Made by a program: the position numbers and the translations under genes
The notes under the pieces: generated by a model
Databases searched by the model: none
The model's input: only the letters and a program-made list of their open reading frames with translations
Told to the model about the DNA's origin: nothing
In this document: positions 16,412 through 25,217 of the stretch, piece by piece
Position numbering within the stretch: the first letter of the stretch is position 1
Layout: the number at the start of each line of letters is the position of its first letter
Assembly (NCBI GenBank): GCA_910586565.1
Contig: CAJUIT010000009.1
Coordinates: 54,969-118,968 of the forward strand
Source of the DNA: an uncultured Muribaculaceae bacterium
GTDB lineage: Bacteria > Bacteroidota > Bacteroidia > Bacteroidales > Muribaculaceae
Length of the DNA: 64,000 nucleotides
Reading direction: 5' to 3'

Positions 16412-18625
16412 ATGATAGAGAGCCTCATATCCGATTTAGCGTTCATACTGCTGCTTGGCGCGGTGGTAACGCTCGTGTTCAAATGGATAAAACAGCCCGT
16501 GGTGCTCGGCTACATTGTAGCCGGCTTTCTGGCAAGCCCGAATTTCAAACCGCTCCCCTCGGTCACCACCGAAGAAAACATCGAGTTTTGGGCACAGATA
16601 GGCATTGTGGTGCTGCTGTTTTCATTAGGATTGGAATTCAGTTTCAAAAAACTGCTCAACACCGGCGGTTCAGCCGTGGTGACTGCCCTTGTGATTGTGG
16701 CCGGAATGATGGGCACAGGTTTTGCCATCGGCCATCTGCTCGGATTCACCACCATCAACAGCCTGTTCCTCGGGGGGATGCTCTCAATGTCATCAACCAC
16801 AATCATCATCAAGGCATTCACCGACCTCAACCTGCGGCAGAAAAAATTCGCATCACTTGTGTTTGCCGTGCTCATTGTCGAGGACCTTTTCGCCGTGGTG
16901 ATGATGGTTGTGCTGTCGTCGATAGCAATCAACAACAGCGTTGAGGGTGGCGAAATGCTCATGAGCGTGAGCAAACTCGCCTTCTTCCTCATCATCTGGT
17001 TTCTCGTGGGAGTGTTCATCCTCCCCTCGGCGCTCAACCGCTCACGCCGTTTCCTCAACGACGAAACCCTGCTTGTGGTGTCGATGGGTCTCTGCCTCGG
17101 CATGGCAGTGTTCTCGGTGTTCTGCGGCTTCTCGCTCGCTTTGGGTGCATTCGTGATGGGGTCGATTCTGGCAGGCACAAGCTATGCCGAACGCATTGAA
17201 CATGTCACCATGCCGGTCAAGGACCTTTTTGGGTCGGTTTTCTTCATCTCCGTGGGCATGATGGTGCAACCCGACATAATCGTGCAATACTGGTGGCCGA
17301 TTCTTCTGTTGTCGGTAGTGATAATCGTGGGAATGATTGTTTTCGGCACATTCGGAATGCTCGTCACAGGGCAGACACTGAAAGTTGCCATCCAGTCGGG
17401 CTTCTCGCTCACCCAGATTGGTGAATTCGCCTTCATCATCGCCACCCTCGGCATGAGTCTTGGGGTGCTGAATCCCGAAATCTACCCCATCGTGGTTGCC
17501 GTGTCGGTGATAACAACATTCACCACCCCCTATTTTATTCGCATGGCCGACCCGTTCTACAACTTTGTGGAACAGCATCTCCCCGAACGCATGCGCTTCC
17601 TCATCGATCGCTACCGCCACGAGGTGAAAGAGAACGACAACAACACCACGCGCCGCGCCTACATGGCAATTCTGCGCCGCTACCTGTGGCGCATCCTCAT
17701 GTACTCCATCATTCTGATTGCAATCTCAATGGTGTGTCACAACTACATGATGCCACGCCTCGACGCATGGATTCCGTCGTGGAGCCGCATGGCAGGTGCC
17801 ATAATCACACTGGTGTTCATGGCTCCCTTCCTGCTTGCCCTCTGCCTCCCCCCGCAGATGGACCGCGGCAACGAGAAAGCGCGCCTCACCGCCCATCAGC
17901 TGCGCATTCCACGCATCATCATGATGGTGTTCCGCCTGCTGCTGGCACTAGCTTTCATCGTGCACGAGCTCTCGCGCTACTATTCGCTGAAAGTGGGCTT
18001 GCTCGTCGGCATCGGGTGCCTCATCCTGCTGCTGCTCATGCTGTCGAAAAAACTTAACCTGCAGTTGCGGCACATCGAGGATAAGTTCCTCAACAACCTC
18101 AACGAACGCGAGCTGCGCCGCTCGGGCAAAAACAACAACCTTGTGAGCGACCTCCACCTCGCCCACATCCACGTGGGCTATGGTTGCCCCTTCGTGGGTG
18201 AACGATTGGTGAACTCCAAAATCCGTGAGCGCTACGGCATAAGCATCGTGATGATACAGCGCGGTTCCAACCTCATTGTAGTTCCCACGGCCGACACCCG
18301 CATCTTCCCCGGCGACATAATCGGTGTGATTGGCACCGACGAGCAGATTTCGGCAGTGCTCCCCGTCATCGACTCCGAATCGGAAAGCCCCGCCCACGGT
18401 CCCGAGCTCACCGACTTCAAACTCACCAACGTTGTGCTCACCGAAAACTCACCCCTGCTGGGGCAGACACTCGCCTCGGCCGACGTGCGCCGGCGCTATC
18501 TCACCCATGTGGTGACTCTCGAACGCTACGGCGAGTTCTTCGACCACCCCGCCAACATCCCCCTCCTCCCCGGCGACCGCCTGTGGATTGTTGGCACACC
18601 CGCTATGGCTGCGAAACTTCGGTAA
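16412..18625 (+). CDS. Kef-type monovalent cation:proton antiporter
   Basis: A 737-aa CPA2-family antiporter. Residues ~1-385 form a Na+/H+ exchanger-type domain with about 12 helices ('KQPVVLGYIVAGFLASP', 'IGIVVLLFSLGLEFSFKKL', 'GEFAFIIATLGMSLG'). A second hydrophobic stretch (about 425-550) adds helices. Two TrkA-C-like regulatory domains follow ('GYGCPFVGERLVNSKIRERYGISIVMIQRG...GDIIGVIGTDEQ' and 'NSPLLGQTLASADVRRRY...LLPGDRLWIVGTP'). It probably exchanges K+ or Na+ for H+ at the inner membrane under nucleotide or ligand control. The ion cannot be told from sequence. Confidence 0.9.
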   Translation: MIESLISDLAFILLLGAVVTLVFKWIKQPVVLGYIVAGFLASPNFKPLPSVTTEENIEFWAQIGIVVLLFSLGLEFSFKKLLNTGGSAVVTALVIVAGMMGTGFAIGHLLGFTTINSLFLGGMLSMSSTTIIIKAFTDLNLRQKKFASLVFAVLIVEDLFAVVMMVVLSSIAINNSVEGGEMLMSVSKLAFFLIIWFLVGVFILPSALNRSRRFLNDETLLVVSMGLCLGMAVFSVFCGFSLALGAFVMGSILAGTSYAERIEHVTMPVKDLFGSVFFISVGMMVQPDIIVQYWWPILLLSVVIIVGMIVFGTFGMLVTGQTLKVAIQSGFSLTQIGEFAFIIATLGMSLGVLNPEIYPIVVAVSVITTFTTPYFIRMADPFYNFVEQHLPERMRFLIDRYRHEVKENDNNTTRRAYMAILRRYLWRILMYSIILIAISMVCHNYMMPRLDAWIPSWSRMAGAIITLVFMAPFLLALCLPPQMDRGNEKARLTAHQLRIPRIIMMVFRLLLALAFIVHELSRYYSLKVGLLVGIGCLILLLLMLSKKLNLQLRHIEDKFLNNLNERELRRSGKNNNLVSDLHLAHIHVGYGCPFVGERLVNSKIRERYGISIVMIQRGSNLIVVPTADTRIFPGDIIGVIGTDEQISAVLPVIDSESESPAHGPELTDFKLTNVVLTENSPLLGQTLASADVRRRYLTHVVTLERYGEFFDHPANIPLLPGDRLWIVGTPAMAAKLR

Positions 18626-18704
18626 TCTTTCGCGGCTCTTTCGCAGCTCTGTGGCTCCTGCTCAAAATAATTCGGAACACCCTCTTTACTCCGCATCTTT
18701 TTCG

Positions 18705-18712
18705 TAACTTTG
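18705..18712 (+). promoter_or_regulatory. -7 box TAACTTTG upstream of guaA
   Basis: TAACTTTG fits TAnnTTTG, 34 bp before the guaA ATG, giving a short leader. Confidence 0.65.
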
Positions 18713-18746
18713 CAGCAGGAAACAAACTACACATCAATCCCCACTT

Positions 18747-20270
18747 ATGCAGGAGAAAATAATCATTCTCGATTTCGGTTCGCAAACAACGCAGCTCATC
18801 GGCCGCCGCGTTCGCGAGCTCAACACCTATTGCGAAATCGTTCCCTACAACAAATTTCCACACGACGACCCCTCGGTAATCGGAGTTATCCTTTCGGGAT
18901 CCCCGTTTTCGGTGTATGATGAGAAAGCGTTCCGCACCGAGCTTTCATCAATCCGCGGCAGGCTCCCGCTGCTCGGCATCTGCTACGGTGCCCAGTTCAT
19001 GGCCTACACCAACGGAGGCAAGGTTGAACCCGCTGGCTCACGCGAATATGGCCGCGCGCTCCTCACCCAAGTGTGCCCCGACGACCCCCTCTTTGCAGGC
19101 ATCGCCCCCGGCAGCCAGGTGTGGATGAGCCACGGCGACACCATCACGGCCATTCCACAAAACTTCTCGGTGGTGGCATCAACCGAAAAAGTGAAAATCG
19201 CCGCCTACCGCATCGAAGGTGAATCAACATGGGGTGTGCAGTTCCATCCCGAGGTCTATCACTCGGCAATCGGCACCGACCTGCTGCGCAACTTCGTTGT
19301 TAACATCTGCGGAAGCCGTCAGGACTGGAGCGCCGAATCGTTCATCGATTCTACCGTGGCACAGTTGCGCCAACAGCTCGGCAACGACAAAGTTGTTCTC
19401 GGTCTCAGCGGCGGAGTCGATTCGTCAGTAGCAGCCGTGCTCCTCAACCGCGCAATCGGAAAAAACCTCACCTGCATCTTCGTTGACCACGGAATGCTGC
19501 GAAAGGATGAGTTCAAAAACGTTCTCAACGACTACGAGTGCCTCGGGCTCAACGTTGTTGGCGTCGACGCCTCGGCCAAATTCTTCTCCGAACTTGCCGG
19601 CGTTACCGAGCCCGAACGCAAACGCAAAATCATAGGCAAAGGCTTCATCGACGTGTTCGACGAGGAAGCTCACAAAATCAGCGATGTGAAATGGCTTGCC
19701 CAGGGCACCATCTACCCCGACTGCATCGAATCGCTATCCATCACAGGCACCGTCATCAAGAGCCACCACAACGTTGGCGGTCTCCCCGAAAAGATGAACC
19801 TCAAGCTCTGCGAACCCCTTCGCCTCCTCTTCAAAGATGAAGTGCGCGCCGTTGGCAAAGCACTCGGAATGCCCGACCACCTCATCAAGCGTCACCCCTT
19901 CCCCGGCCCCGGTCTGGCCGTGCGCATCCTCGGCGACATAACCCCCGAAAAAGTGCACATCCTTCAGGAAGCTGACCACATATTCATCCAGGGACTCCGC
20001 GATTGGGGACTCTACGACCAAGTTTGGCAGGCCGGAGTGATTCTGCTCCCCGTTCAGAGCGTTGGCGTGATGGGCGATGAACGCACCTACGAGCGTGCCG
20101 TGGCACTTCGCGCGGTAACATCCACCGATGCCATGACAGCCGATTGGGCACACCTCCCCTACGACTTCCTTGCCGAAGTTTCCAACAACATCATCAACCA
20201 CGTTCGCGGCGTGAACCGCGTTTGCTACGACATCTCCTCAAAGCCACCGGCCACCATTGAGTGGGAATAA
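18747..20270 (+). CDS. guaA: GMP synthase (glutamine-hydrolysing)
   Basis: A 507-aa enzyme with all three parts: a class I glutamine amidotransferase domain (nucleophile Cys in GICYGAQFMAY; 'WGVQFHPEVYHS'), an ATP pyrophosphatase domain (GLSGGVDSSVAAVLL P-loop) and a C-terminal dimerisation domain ending 'RGVNRVCYDISSKPPATIEWE'. It converts XMP to GMP with ATP and glutamine in the cytosol. Length and ending are standard. It stands alone behind its own promoter. Confidence 0.98.
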   Translation: MQEKIIILDFGSQTTQLIGRRVRELNTYCEIVPYNKFPHDDPSVIGVILSGSPFSVYDEKAFRTELSSIRGRLPLLGICYGAQFMAYTNGGKVEPAGSREYGRALLTQVCPDDPLFAGIAPGSQVWMSHGDTITAIPQNFSVVASTEKVKIAAYRIEGESTWGVQFHPEVYHSAIGTDLLRNFVVNICGSRQDWSAESFIDSTVAQLRQQLGNDKVVLGLSGGVDSSVAAVLLNRAIGKNLTCIFVDHGMLRKDEFKNVLNDYECLGLNVVGVDASAKFFSELAGVTEPERKRKIIGKGFIDVFDEEAHKISDVKWLAQGTIYPDCIESLSITGTVIKSHHNVGGLPEKMNLKLCEPLRLLFKDEVRAVGKALGMPDHLIKRHPFPGPGLAVRILGDITPEKVHILQEADHIFIQGLRDWGLYDQVWQAGVILLPVQSVGVMGDERTYERAVALRAVTSTDAMTADWAHLPYDFLAEVSNNIINHVRGVNRVCYDISSKPPATIEWE

Positions 20271-20308
20271 AGTCGTAGGATTTCAAGATTTTTAGAAAAT
20301 TTTTGCGT

Positions 20309-20316
20309 ATATTTGC
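20309..20316 (+). promoter_or_regulatory. -7 box TATATTTG after guaA
   Basis: TATATTTG fits TAnnTTTG and directly precedes a hairpin-rich stretch without a convincing ORF. Its TTTG forms the base of the hairpin at 20313-20350. Confidence 0.45.
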
Positions 20317-20350
20317 AGCGGTTTACCTATAGTGGTGAACCGCTGCAAAC
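20313..20350 (+). ncRNA. Strong hairpin at the start of a possible ncRNA or long leader
   Basis: A 16-bp stem (TTTGCAGCGGTTTACC with GGTGAACCGCTGCAAA, one G-U) closes a 6-nt loop. About 315 bp of hairpin-rich, non-coding-looking sequence follows before the barrel-protein ATG at 20666, with further small stems such as CCGTT/AACGG. It could be the 5' end of a small RNA, a long structured leader, or simply a guaA terminator without a U-tract. I do not recognise an RNA family. Confidence 0.35.
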
Positions 20351-20665
20351 GTTTGATTGCGATTGCACTCTCAGAGGAGTAAAAGTAATCGAGGCCCCGG
20401 TCAGACTGCTGCACAAATCGGAATTTGGCTCCGCCACATCATGAACCGTTCACCAACGGCAACCGCTGCCACAAAGTGGGAACCCGATGCCATTTGCAAC
20501 CGGATGCAAAATGCACGGCATTGCTACGCTAACGCGCGACATTTATCCGTTCAATGATGCGGAAAAGCCCGATTCCACCCACAGTTTCCTGTAACCTTTA
20601 ATTTCACTTTATCTATTCTTTAACCTGTGTCGACAGGGCCTGATGACACACAAACAACCAAACCA

Positions 20666-21283
20666 ATGAAGAAACTTCTTCTCACAGCAGCTATGGCAGT
20701 TGCAACCATCGGTGCGGCATTCGCACAGCAGGGCCAGATGGCCGCAGGCATCAACCTCGGTGTAGCTCCCAGCCTCGAAAGCAACCTCAAAGCCACCAAC
20801 TTCCAGCTCGGTGCCAAATTCCAGTATGGCATCACCGACGCTATCCGCGGTGAATTCGACCTCGAATACGGCTTCAAATCGAAAGGCATCAGCGTGTTCG
20901 ACGTTACAGCCAACGTTCACTACCTCATCAACGTAACCGACAACATCCGCGTTTATCCCCTCGCAGGTATCGGCTATGCAAGCCTCAAGCAGTCGTGGGG
21001 CGGCAAAATGTCGTTTTCCGACTATCTTGATGCTGCCGGCGTGAAAGATGCCTGGGATATGCTCCCCGGCTACATGCAGGATGAAATTGAAGAGGATTTC
21101 GAGGAGGAAATGGCAAGCGTTAAAGAAAGCTCTGCAACCGCAAGCCGCTTCGTGTTCAACATCGGTGTTGGCGGCGAATATGACCTCACCGAGAACCTCG
21201 TGCTCAATCTCGAAATCAAATATCAGTATATGAAGGACTTCAACCGCATGCCCATCACCCTGGGTGTTGCCTACAAGTTCTGA
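20666..21283 (+). CDS. Outer-membrane beta-barrel (porin-like) protein
   Basis: A 205-aa protein from the ATG at 20666, chosen because it opens a clean signal peptide (MKKLLLTAAMAVATIGAAFA, cleavage before QQG). The rest is an alternating aromatic/hydrophobic beta pattern ('GINLGVAPSLESN', 'VNVHYLINVTDNIRVYPLAGIGYAS'-type strands) ending in the C-terminal 'GVAYKF' with terminal Phe, typical of outer-membrane barrels (OmpA/OmpX-like, PF13568-like). A Glu-rich loop (DEIEEDFEEEMASVKESS) interrupts the middle. The substrate is unknown. Confidence 0.88.
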   Translation: MKKLLLTAAMAVATIGAAFAQQGQMAAGINLGVAPSLESNLKATNFQLGAKFQYGITDAIRGEFDLEYGFKSKGISVFDVTANVHYLINVTDNIRVYPLAGIGYASLKQSWGGKMSFSDYLDAAGVKDAWDMLPGYMQDEIEEDFEEEMASVKESSATASRFVFNIGVGGEYDLTENLVLNLEIKYQYMKDFNRMPITLGVAYKF

Positions 21284-21307
21284 TTCAGAACGATATAACC
21301 TCAACAC

Positions 21308-21352
21308 AAGCGACGCGTCAAGGAAAAACCATCCATTGGCGTGTCGCTTTTG
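21308..21352 (+). terminator. Terminator after the barrel gene
   Basis: AAGCGACGCG pairs with CGTGTCGCTT across a ~20-nt loop and is followed by TTTG. Confidence 0.65.
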
Positions 21353-21503
21353 CGTTGGGTCGGGGCGGAATGACGGTTAACAGAAGCACCACAGATGAAT
21401 CGCTAACACCCTCCCGAGTGCAGCCCTGCGCCCTGTACGCGCCCCGTAGTGTTAAGATTGAAATTTTTTAGAGAGTTTTTCATTGTAAAAGGGCAAAATT
21501 AGC

Positions 21504-21511
21504 TATCTTTG
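21504..21511 (+). promoter_or_regulatory. -7 box TATCTTTG for the ferredoxin
   Basis: A perfect TAnnTTTG box 55 bp upstream of the ferredoxin ATG. Confidence 0.7.
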
Positions 21512-21566
21512 CAACGCAATTAATGCGACTCAAAATTCAATTTTACTCATAAAATCAAACACAACA

Positions 21567-21737
21567 ATGGCTTACGTAATTACTGACAAATGTGTTGCTT
21601 GCGGCACCTGCCTGCCCAACTGCCCCGTTGAAGCTATCTCGGAAGGCGAAATCTATGTTATCGATCCCGACACCTGCATCGAATGCGGCACTTGCGCAGA
21701 AGTTTGCCCCAGCGAAGCAATCATCCCCGGCGAATAA
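21567..21737 (+). CDS. 2[4Fe-4S] ferredoxin
   Basis: A 56-aa protein with two classical cluster motifs, CVACGTCLPNCPVEA and CIECGTCAEVCPSEA, each CxxCxxCxxxCP, spaced as in clostridial-type ferredoxins. It carries electrons for low-potential redox enzymes in the cytosol, such as pyruvate:ferredoxin oxidoreductase. It is monocistronic, with a -7 box upstream and a strong terminator downstream. Confidence 0.97.
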   Translation: MAYVITDKCVACGTCLPNCPVEAISEGEIYVIDPDTCIECGTCAEVCPSEAIIPGE

Positions 21738-21759
21738 TCGAGGAAAAAAGCTATAAAAC

Positions 21760-21793
21760 GAGGTTGTGCTAAAAAGCGCAACCTCTTTTTTAT
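21760..21793 (+). terminator. Rho-independent terminator of the ferredoxin gene
   Basis: GAGGTTGTGC / GCGCAACCTC stem (one G-U) followed by TTTTTTATT. Confidence 0.9.
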
Positions 21794-21894
21794 TACCTTA
21801 TAAGTAAGTCGCGGAATTTACCGCCCATTCAGGTAGAGAGGATTGACTCGGTCGAGCCTCGCCGAGCTAAAGATTCCGAAAGAATAGGCTCTTA

Positions 21895-23151
21895 TTACAA
21901 TTCCAACGAGTTTTCTTTCAACAGAAAATCATATATAGACATAGTTGTAATTCCTGCCTCATTACGCCTTATCGGTGTATGTTGTCCGAGTACGATAATT
22001 TTCTTGAAAGAATCATCAACGTTCCGCAATGAAGTTTCTTCTTGAATTATCTTTTCTTCAGTCTCCATTCTGTATGCGGATTGAACATAATAGCGTTTAC
22101 TGCCAAGATTGCATACAAAATCAATTTCATATTGCCTTCTGGATTGTTTTCCATCTTCGCCTCTTATAACTGCAGGCACCACGCCAACATCCACATTATA
22201 TCCACGTCTGCGAAGTTCGTTGTAGATGATATTCTCCATCGTATGACTGTCGTCGTTCTGTCGGAAATTTATCCTGGCATTTTTTAATCCGCTGTCAACG
22301 AAATAATATTTATACGGCGTATCTATATATTTCTTACCCTTAACATCATATCTGCTTGCTCTTTCAACAAGGAATGAATCACAGATGTAATCAAGGTATT
22401 TCTTTATGGTAACTGCCGACAAGTCGCATTTTTTCAGCGTGTCAAAAGTGTTGGCGAGCTTTTGAGGATTAGTGAGACTCCCTACTGTTGATGAAAGAAT
22501 GTTCAGCAAAACCTCAAACTCTTCTTCGTGCTTAATCACATACCTCTCCTTGATATCTCGTAAATACGTTTGCTCATATATTTCTTTCAAAAATGCAGTT
22601 TTCTCTTCATCTGTTTCCATAAAAACGATTTGAGGGAGGCCTCCGTACATCATATACTCTTGCAGAGTTGCCTCCATCGGACGGTCAAGTGCTGAGTGAT
22701 ATTCTGAAAAACTTAACGGATAAATGCGCACTTCATCACCGCGACCTCGGAATGTTGTTATAACATCTTTGGATAGAAAACGAGCATTGCTACCTGTTAC
22801 ATATACATCCGCATTGCGCATCTGGAGGTAACTGTTTAATACATCTTCAAATTCGGGCACGTGTTGAATTTCATCCACCATAATATAATGCATATCTGCC
22901 CCATGAATTTTTGAGTCGATGTATTCCAATAGCATGTCGGGGTCGCGCAGCGACTTATTACGCCTATCTTCAAGATTAATTTGAATGATGTGCGCATCGT
23001 CAACACCTTGTTCTTTCAGCCATTTTGTAAATAGCGTAAAGAGAAGATAGGTCTTTCCACTTCGTCTCACCCCGGTTACTATCTTTATCCTACCGTTGTG
23101 TCGACGCTTAATTAGTCTATTTAGGTAAATGTCGCGCTGAATGGATTTCAT
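21895..23151 (-). CDS. AAA ATPase with DUF4143 domain
   Basis: A 418-aa protein. Start ATG at 23151; one codon upstream is a TTG. The N-terminal AAA domain has Walker A GVRRSGKT and Walker B-like 'HYIMVDEIQHVPEFE', sensor 'VYVTGSNARFLSKD', and 'YPLSFSEYHSAL'. The C-terminal ~200 residues are a DUF4143-type domain, which contains a restriction-endonuclease-like core ('YNELRRRGYNVDVG', 'EIDFVCNLGSKRYYVQS'). Such genes are widespread, often horizontally spread, and their role is not settled. The AT-rich composition differs from its neighbours. A TGTCAC-TT-GTGACA palindrome lies just upstream. Confidence 0.92.
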   Translation of the reverse strand: MKSIQRDIYLNRLIKRRHNGRIKIVTGVRRSGKTYLLFTLFTKWLKEQGVDDAHIIQINLEDRRNKSLRDPDMLLEYIDSKIHGADMHYIMVDEIQHVPEFEDVLNSYLQMRNADVYVTGSNARFLSKDVITTFRGRGDEVRIYPLSFSEYHSALDRPMEATLQEYMMYGGLPQIVFMETDEEKTAFLKEIYEQTYLRDIKERYVIKHEEEFEVLLNILSSTVGSLTNPQKLANTFDTLKKCDLSAVTIKKYLDYICDSFLVERASRYDVKGKKYIDTPYKYYFVDSGLKNARINFRQNDDSHTMENIIYNELRRRGYNVDVGVVPAVIRGEDGKQSRRQYEIDFVCNLGSKRYYVQSAYRMETEEKIIQEETSLRNVDDSFKKIIVLGQHTPIRRNEAGITTMSIYDFLLKENSLEL

Positions 23152-23165
23152 CAACTTTAGATTTA

Positions 23166-23179
23166 TGTCACTTGTGACA
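23166..23179. promoter_or_regulatory. Palindrome TGTCACTTGTGACA upstream of the ATPase gene
   Basis: A perfect 6-bp inverted repeat with a 2-bp spacer, 14 bp upstream of the ATPase start codon. The size and position suit a dimeric-regulator operator (inference). Confidence 0.4.
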
Positions 23180-23539
23180 GTTTTCTAAAGTGTAAAATTA
23201 ACGACAATATCCGACTTCGCCAAATAATCACCAACCTAAATGTATCCCGTTGTCATTATGGTTCAGTACGGAATAAGTTATTTCGCAACTGCCATACCGT
23301 CCGGAACTTTGCTGTCATCGCATTAGCGCTTTGCCTCGGCAAAGAATAATCAGCAAGTTATGGACACTTCTTTTTCCGACAGTCTAAAATTCAACTCTCA
23401 TGCAGTCGTTGCAACTTCCGTACCATCAAAAAAAATGCCTGTTACATTCTTACTTTCGGCTCTATCCCTACGCAATCACTGTACTGCCTTGTGGTCATTG
23501 GACTCACGTTATTTATGTGCGCAATAATTTTCCTTACCA
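23180..23539. other. Stretch with no recognisable gene
   Basis: About 360 bp between the ATPase start and the end of the HsdR-N-like gene. Short open frames exist, but none has a recognisable motif. The AT-rich composition and lack of coding bias suggest decayed mobile DNA or a divergent control region. I see no RNA gene. Confidence 0.4.
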
Positions 23540-24031
23540 CTAATTTTCACCTCCGAGTTCCTCAAGCAGCGCGGGGTAAGGCGGCACGGAAGGGAGAAAA
23601 CGAACCTTGCGGGCGGCATAGTCAACTTCGCAGCAAAAGTGGCGCAGGCCGTTCGACACCACAAGCCAACGCGCCTGCAACACCATGTTGTAGCGCACAA
23701 TCTGGTCGAACACCTTTTGGGTTATCTCAATGTGAGGAGCCTTATATTCAACAATCATCAGCGGCTTCATTCCGCTGCGCGAGAACAACACCGTGTCGCA
23801 GCGACGTGCCGTTGCATTCAATGTTATCGACACCTCATTGCCAATCAATGCCGCCGGATAGCCAAGCGAACCGGTGAGATAAGCCACAAAATGCTGACGC
23901 ACCCACTCCTCGGGAGTGAGCGCAACGAATTTTCCGCGCAACGAATCAAACACACGTTCCACCCCGTCGTCGCCCGTTTGCAGGCGCAACGGAGCCGGAG
24001 GCAAATTCAATGGTGGATGTTTAGCTGCCAT
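23540..24031 (-). CDS. HsdR N-terminal-like (type I restriction family) protein
   Basis: About 163 aa from the ATG at 24031 (MAAKHPPLNLPPAPLRL); a longer frame upstream runs across the divergent holA promoter region and is unlikely. The core 'DTVLFSRSGMKPLMIVEYKAP' matches the PD-(D/E)xK nuclease-like core of HSDR_N_2 proteins, with Asp and the E-x-K catalytic pattern present. It is a small stand-alone form common in Bacteroidetes. The role is unknown; no hsdM or hsdS is nearby. It is divergent from holA, 116 bp away. Confidence 0.8.
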   Translation of the reverse strand: MAAKHPPLNLPPAPLRLQTGDDGVERVFDSLRGKFVALTPEEWVRQHFVAYLTGSLGYPAALIGNEVSITLNATARRCDTVLFSRSGMKPLMIVEYKAPHIEITQKVFDQIVRYNMVLQARWLVVSNGLRHFCCEVDYAARKVRFLPSVPPYPALLEELGGEN

Positions 24032-24147
24032 GACGTGGGTAATGGATTTTGAATGCGCGGATTTCGCGAAACCGAATTTTCTGTGTAAATTTACAACAAA
24101 TTTTCCATTTCCACGGCCAACCCTCACCAACCGCGTCACAAACAATC

Positions 24148-25191
24148 ATGGCAGAAACTCCCACATTCCAATCAATCAGCCGCGACCTGCGGGCCAACCG
24201 CCCTGCGCCGCTCTATCTGCTGCACGGCGAGGAGGGGTACTACATCGATGCCTTGGTTGAGCTCTTCGAGGGATTGGTTGCGTCCGACGAACGCGACTTC
24301 GACCTCACGGTGCTTTATGCCCCCGAGCTCGATTCGCCCAAAACGGTGGTGAACACCGCCCGGCGCTATCCCATGTTAGCGCAGAGACAGGTGGTGATAG
24401 TGAAAGAGGTGCAGAGCGCGGGCGCCAACTTCCTCAACGCACTCGCCGACTATGCCAGGCAACCGGCCGAAACCACCGTGCTCTGCCTCTGCTGCCGCGG
24501 CCAACAGGCACGCGGAGCCGAATTTCTGAAAGCGCTCAAAGCGGGTAACGGCATAAACTTCGAATCGAAAAAACTCACCGACCGCAACATCCCGGCAGTG
24601 GTGAGCGAATTTATAAAGGAGAAAGGGCTATCGGTCGACCCAAAAGCCCTCACAATGCTCTGCGACTTCATCGGCACCGACCTGTCGCGCATCTACAACG
24701 AGGTCGATAAACTCACTGTCACCCTCGGCCGCGGGGCAATGGTAACCCCCGAGGCTGTAGAACGCAACATCGGCGTGTCGAAAGACTATAACAACTACGA
24801 ATTTCTTTCGGCCATAGCCAATGCCGACGCCGTGCGCGCCCTTTCAATCCTCAATTATTTCAAGTCCAACCCCAAAGCCAACCCCGTGCAGGTTATCGTG
24901 GTGGTGCTGTTCAACTTTTTCGCCAACCTGCTCGCAGCCTACTATGCCCCCGACAAAAGCGAACGCGGCCTGATGGGGGAACTCGGCTTGCGCGGACCGT
25001 GGCAACTGCGCGAAATCAAAACAGGCATGCAGCACTACGGCCCCTGGCAGGTGATTGAAATCATCGGCCTGCTGCGACGGTTTGACTGCGCCTCAAAAGG
25101 TAACGGCTCACGCCTCGACTCCTACGACCTGCTTTTCGACCTTATTATCCACATTCTCAATCCACTCGGCCAACAGGGCGTGAAACTCTGA
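24148..25191 (+). CDS. holA: DNA polymerase III subunit delta
   Basis: A 347-aa protein from the ATG at 24148; earlier in-frame starts would extend into the divergent promoter region. Family features: 'APLYLLHGEEGYYIDALVELFEGLV' at the N-terminus, 'RRYPMLAQRQVVIVKEVQ', 'AAVVSEFIKEKGLSVDPKA'-like lid region, 'LCDFIGTDLSRIYNEVDKL' and the C-terminal collar domain. It opens the sliding clamp within the clamp-loader complex during replication. It is followed 26 bp later by the TPR/propeller gene. Confidence 0.93.
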   Translation: MAETPTFQSISRDLRANRPAPLYLLHGEEGYYIDALVELFEGLVASDERDFDLTVLYAPELDSPKTVVNTARRYPMLAQRQVVIVKEVQSAGANFLNALADYARQPAETTVLCLCCRGQQARGAEFLKALKAGNGINFESKKLTDRNIPAVVSEFIKEKGLSVDPKALTMLCDFIGTDLSRIYNEVDKLTVTLGRGAMVTPEAVERNIGVSKDYNNYEFLSAIANADAVRALSILNYFKSNPKANPVQVIVVVLFNFFANLLAAYYAPDKSERGLMGELGLRGPWQLREIKTGMQHYGPWQVIEIIGLLRRFDCASKGNGSRLDSYDLLFDLIIHILNPLGQQGVKL

Positions 25192-25217
25192 GCAGGCCAC
25201 CTAACAACCGACACGAT

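Noticed and set aside
20357..20557. Short ORF in the guaA-barrel intergenic stretch
   Set aside because: It starts with a non-ATG codon, has random composition and overlaps strong RNA stems.
21838..21862. GACTCGGTCGAGCCTCGCCGAG stretch as a third copy of the core of the 43.1-kb palindrome
   Set aside because: Similarity to the 43130-43153 core is only partial and no long arms were found.
23491..23877. Plus-strand ORF of 128 codons opposite the HsdR-N-like gene
   Set aside because: Mostly antisense to a gene with an intact nuclease core; low-complexity tail.
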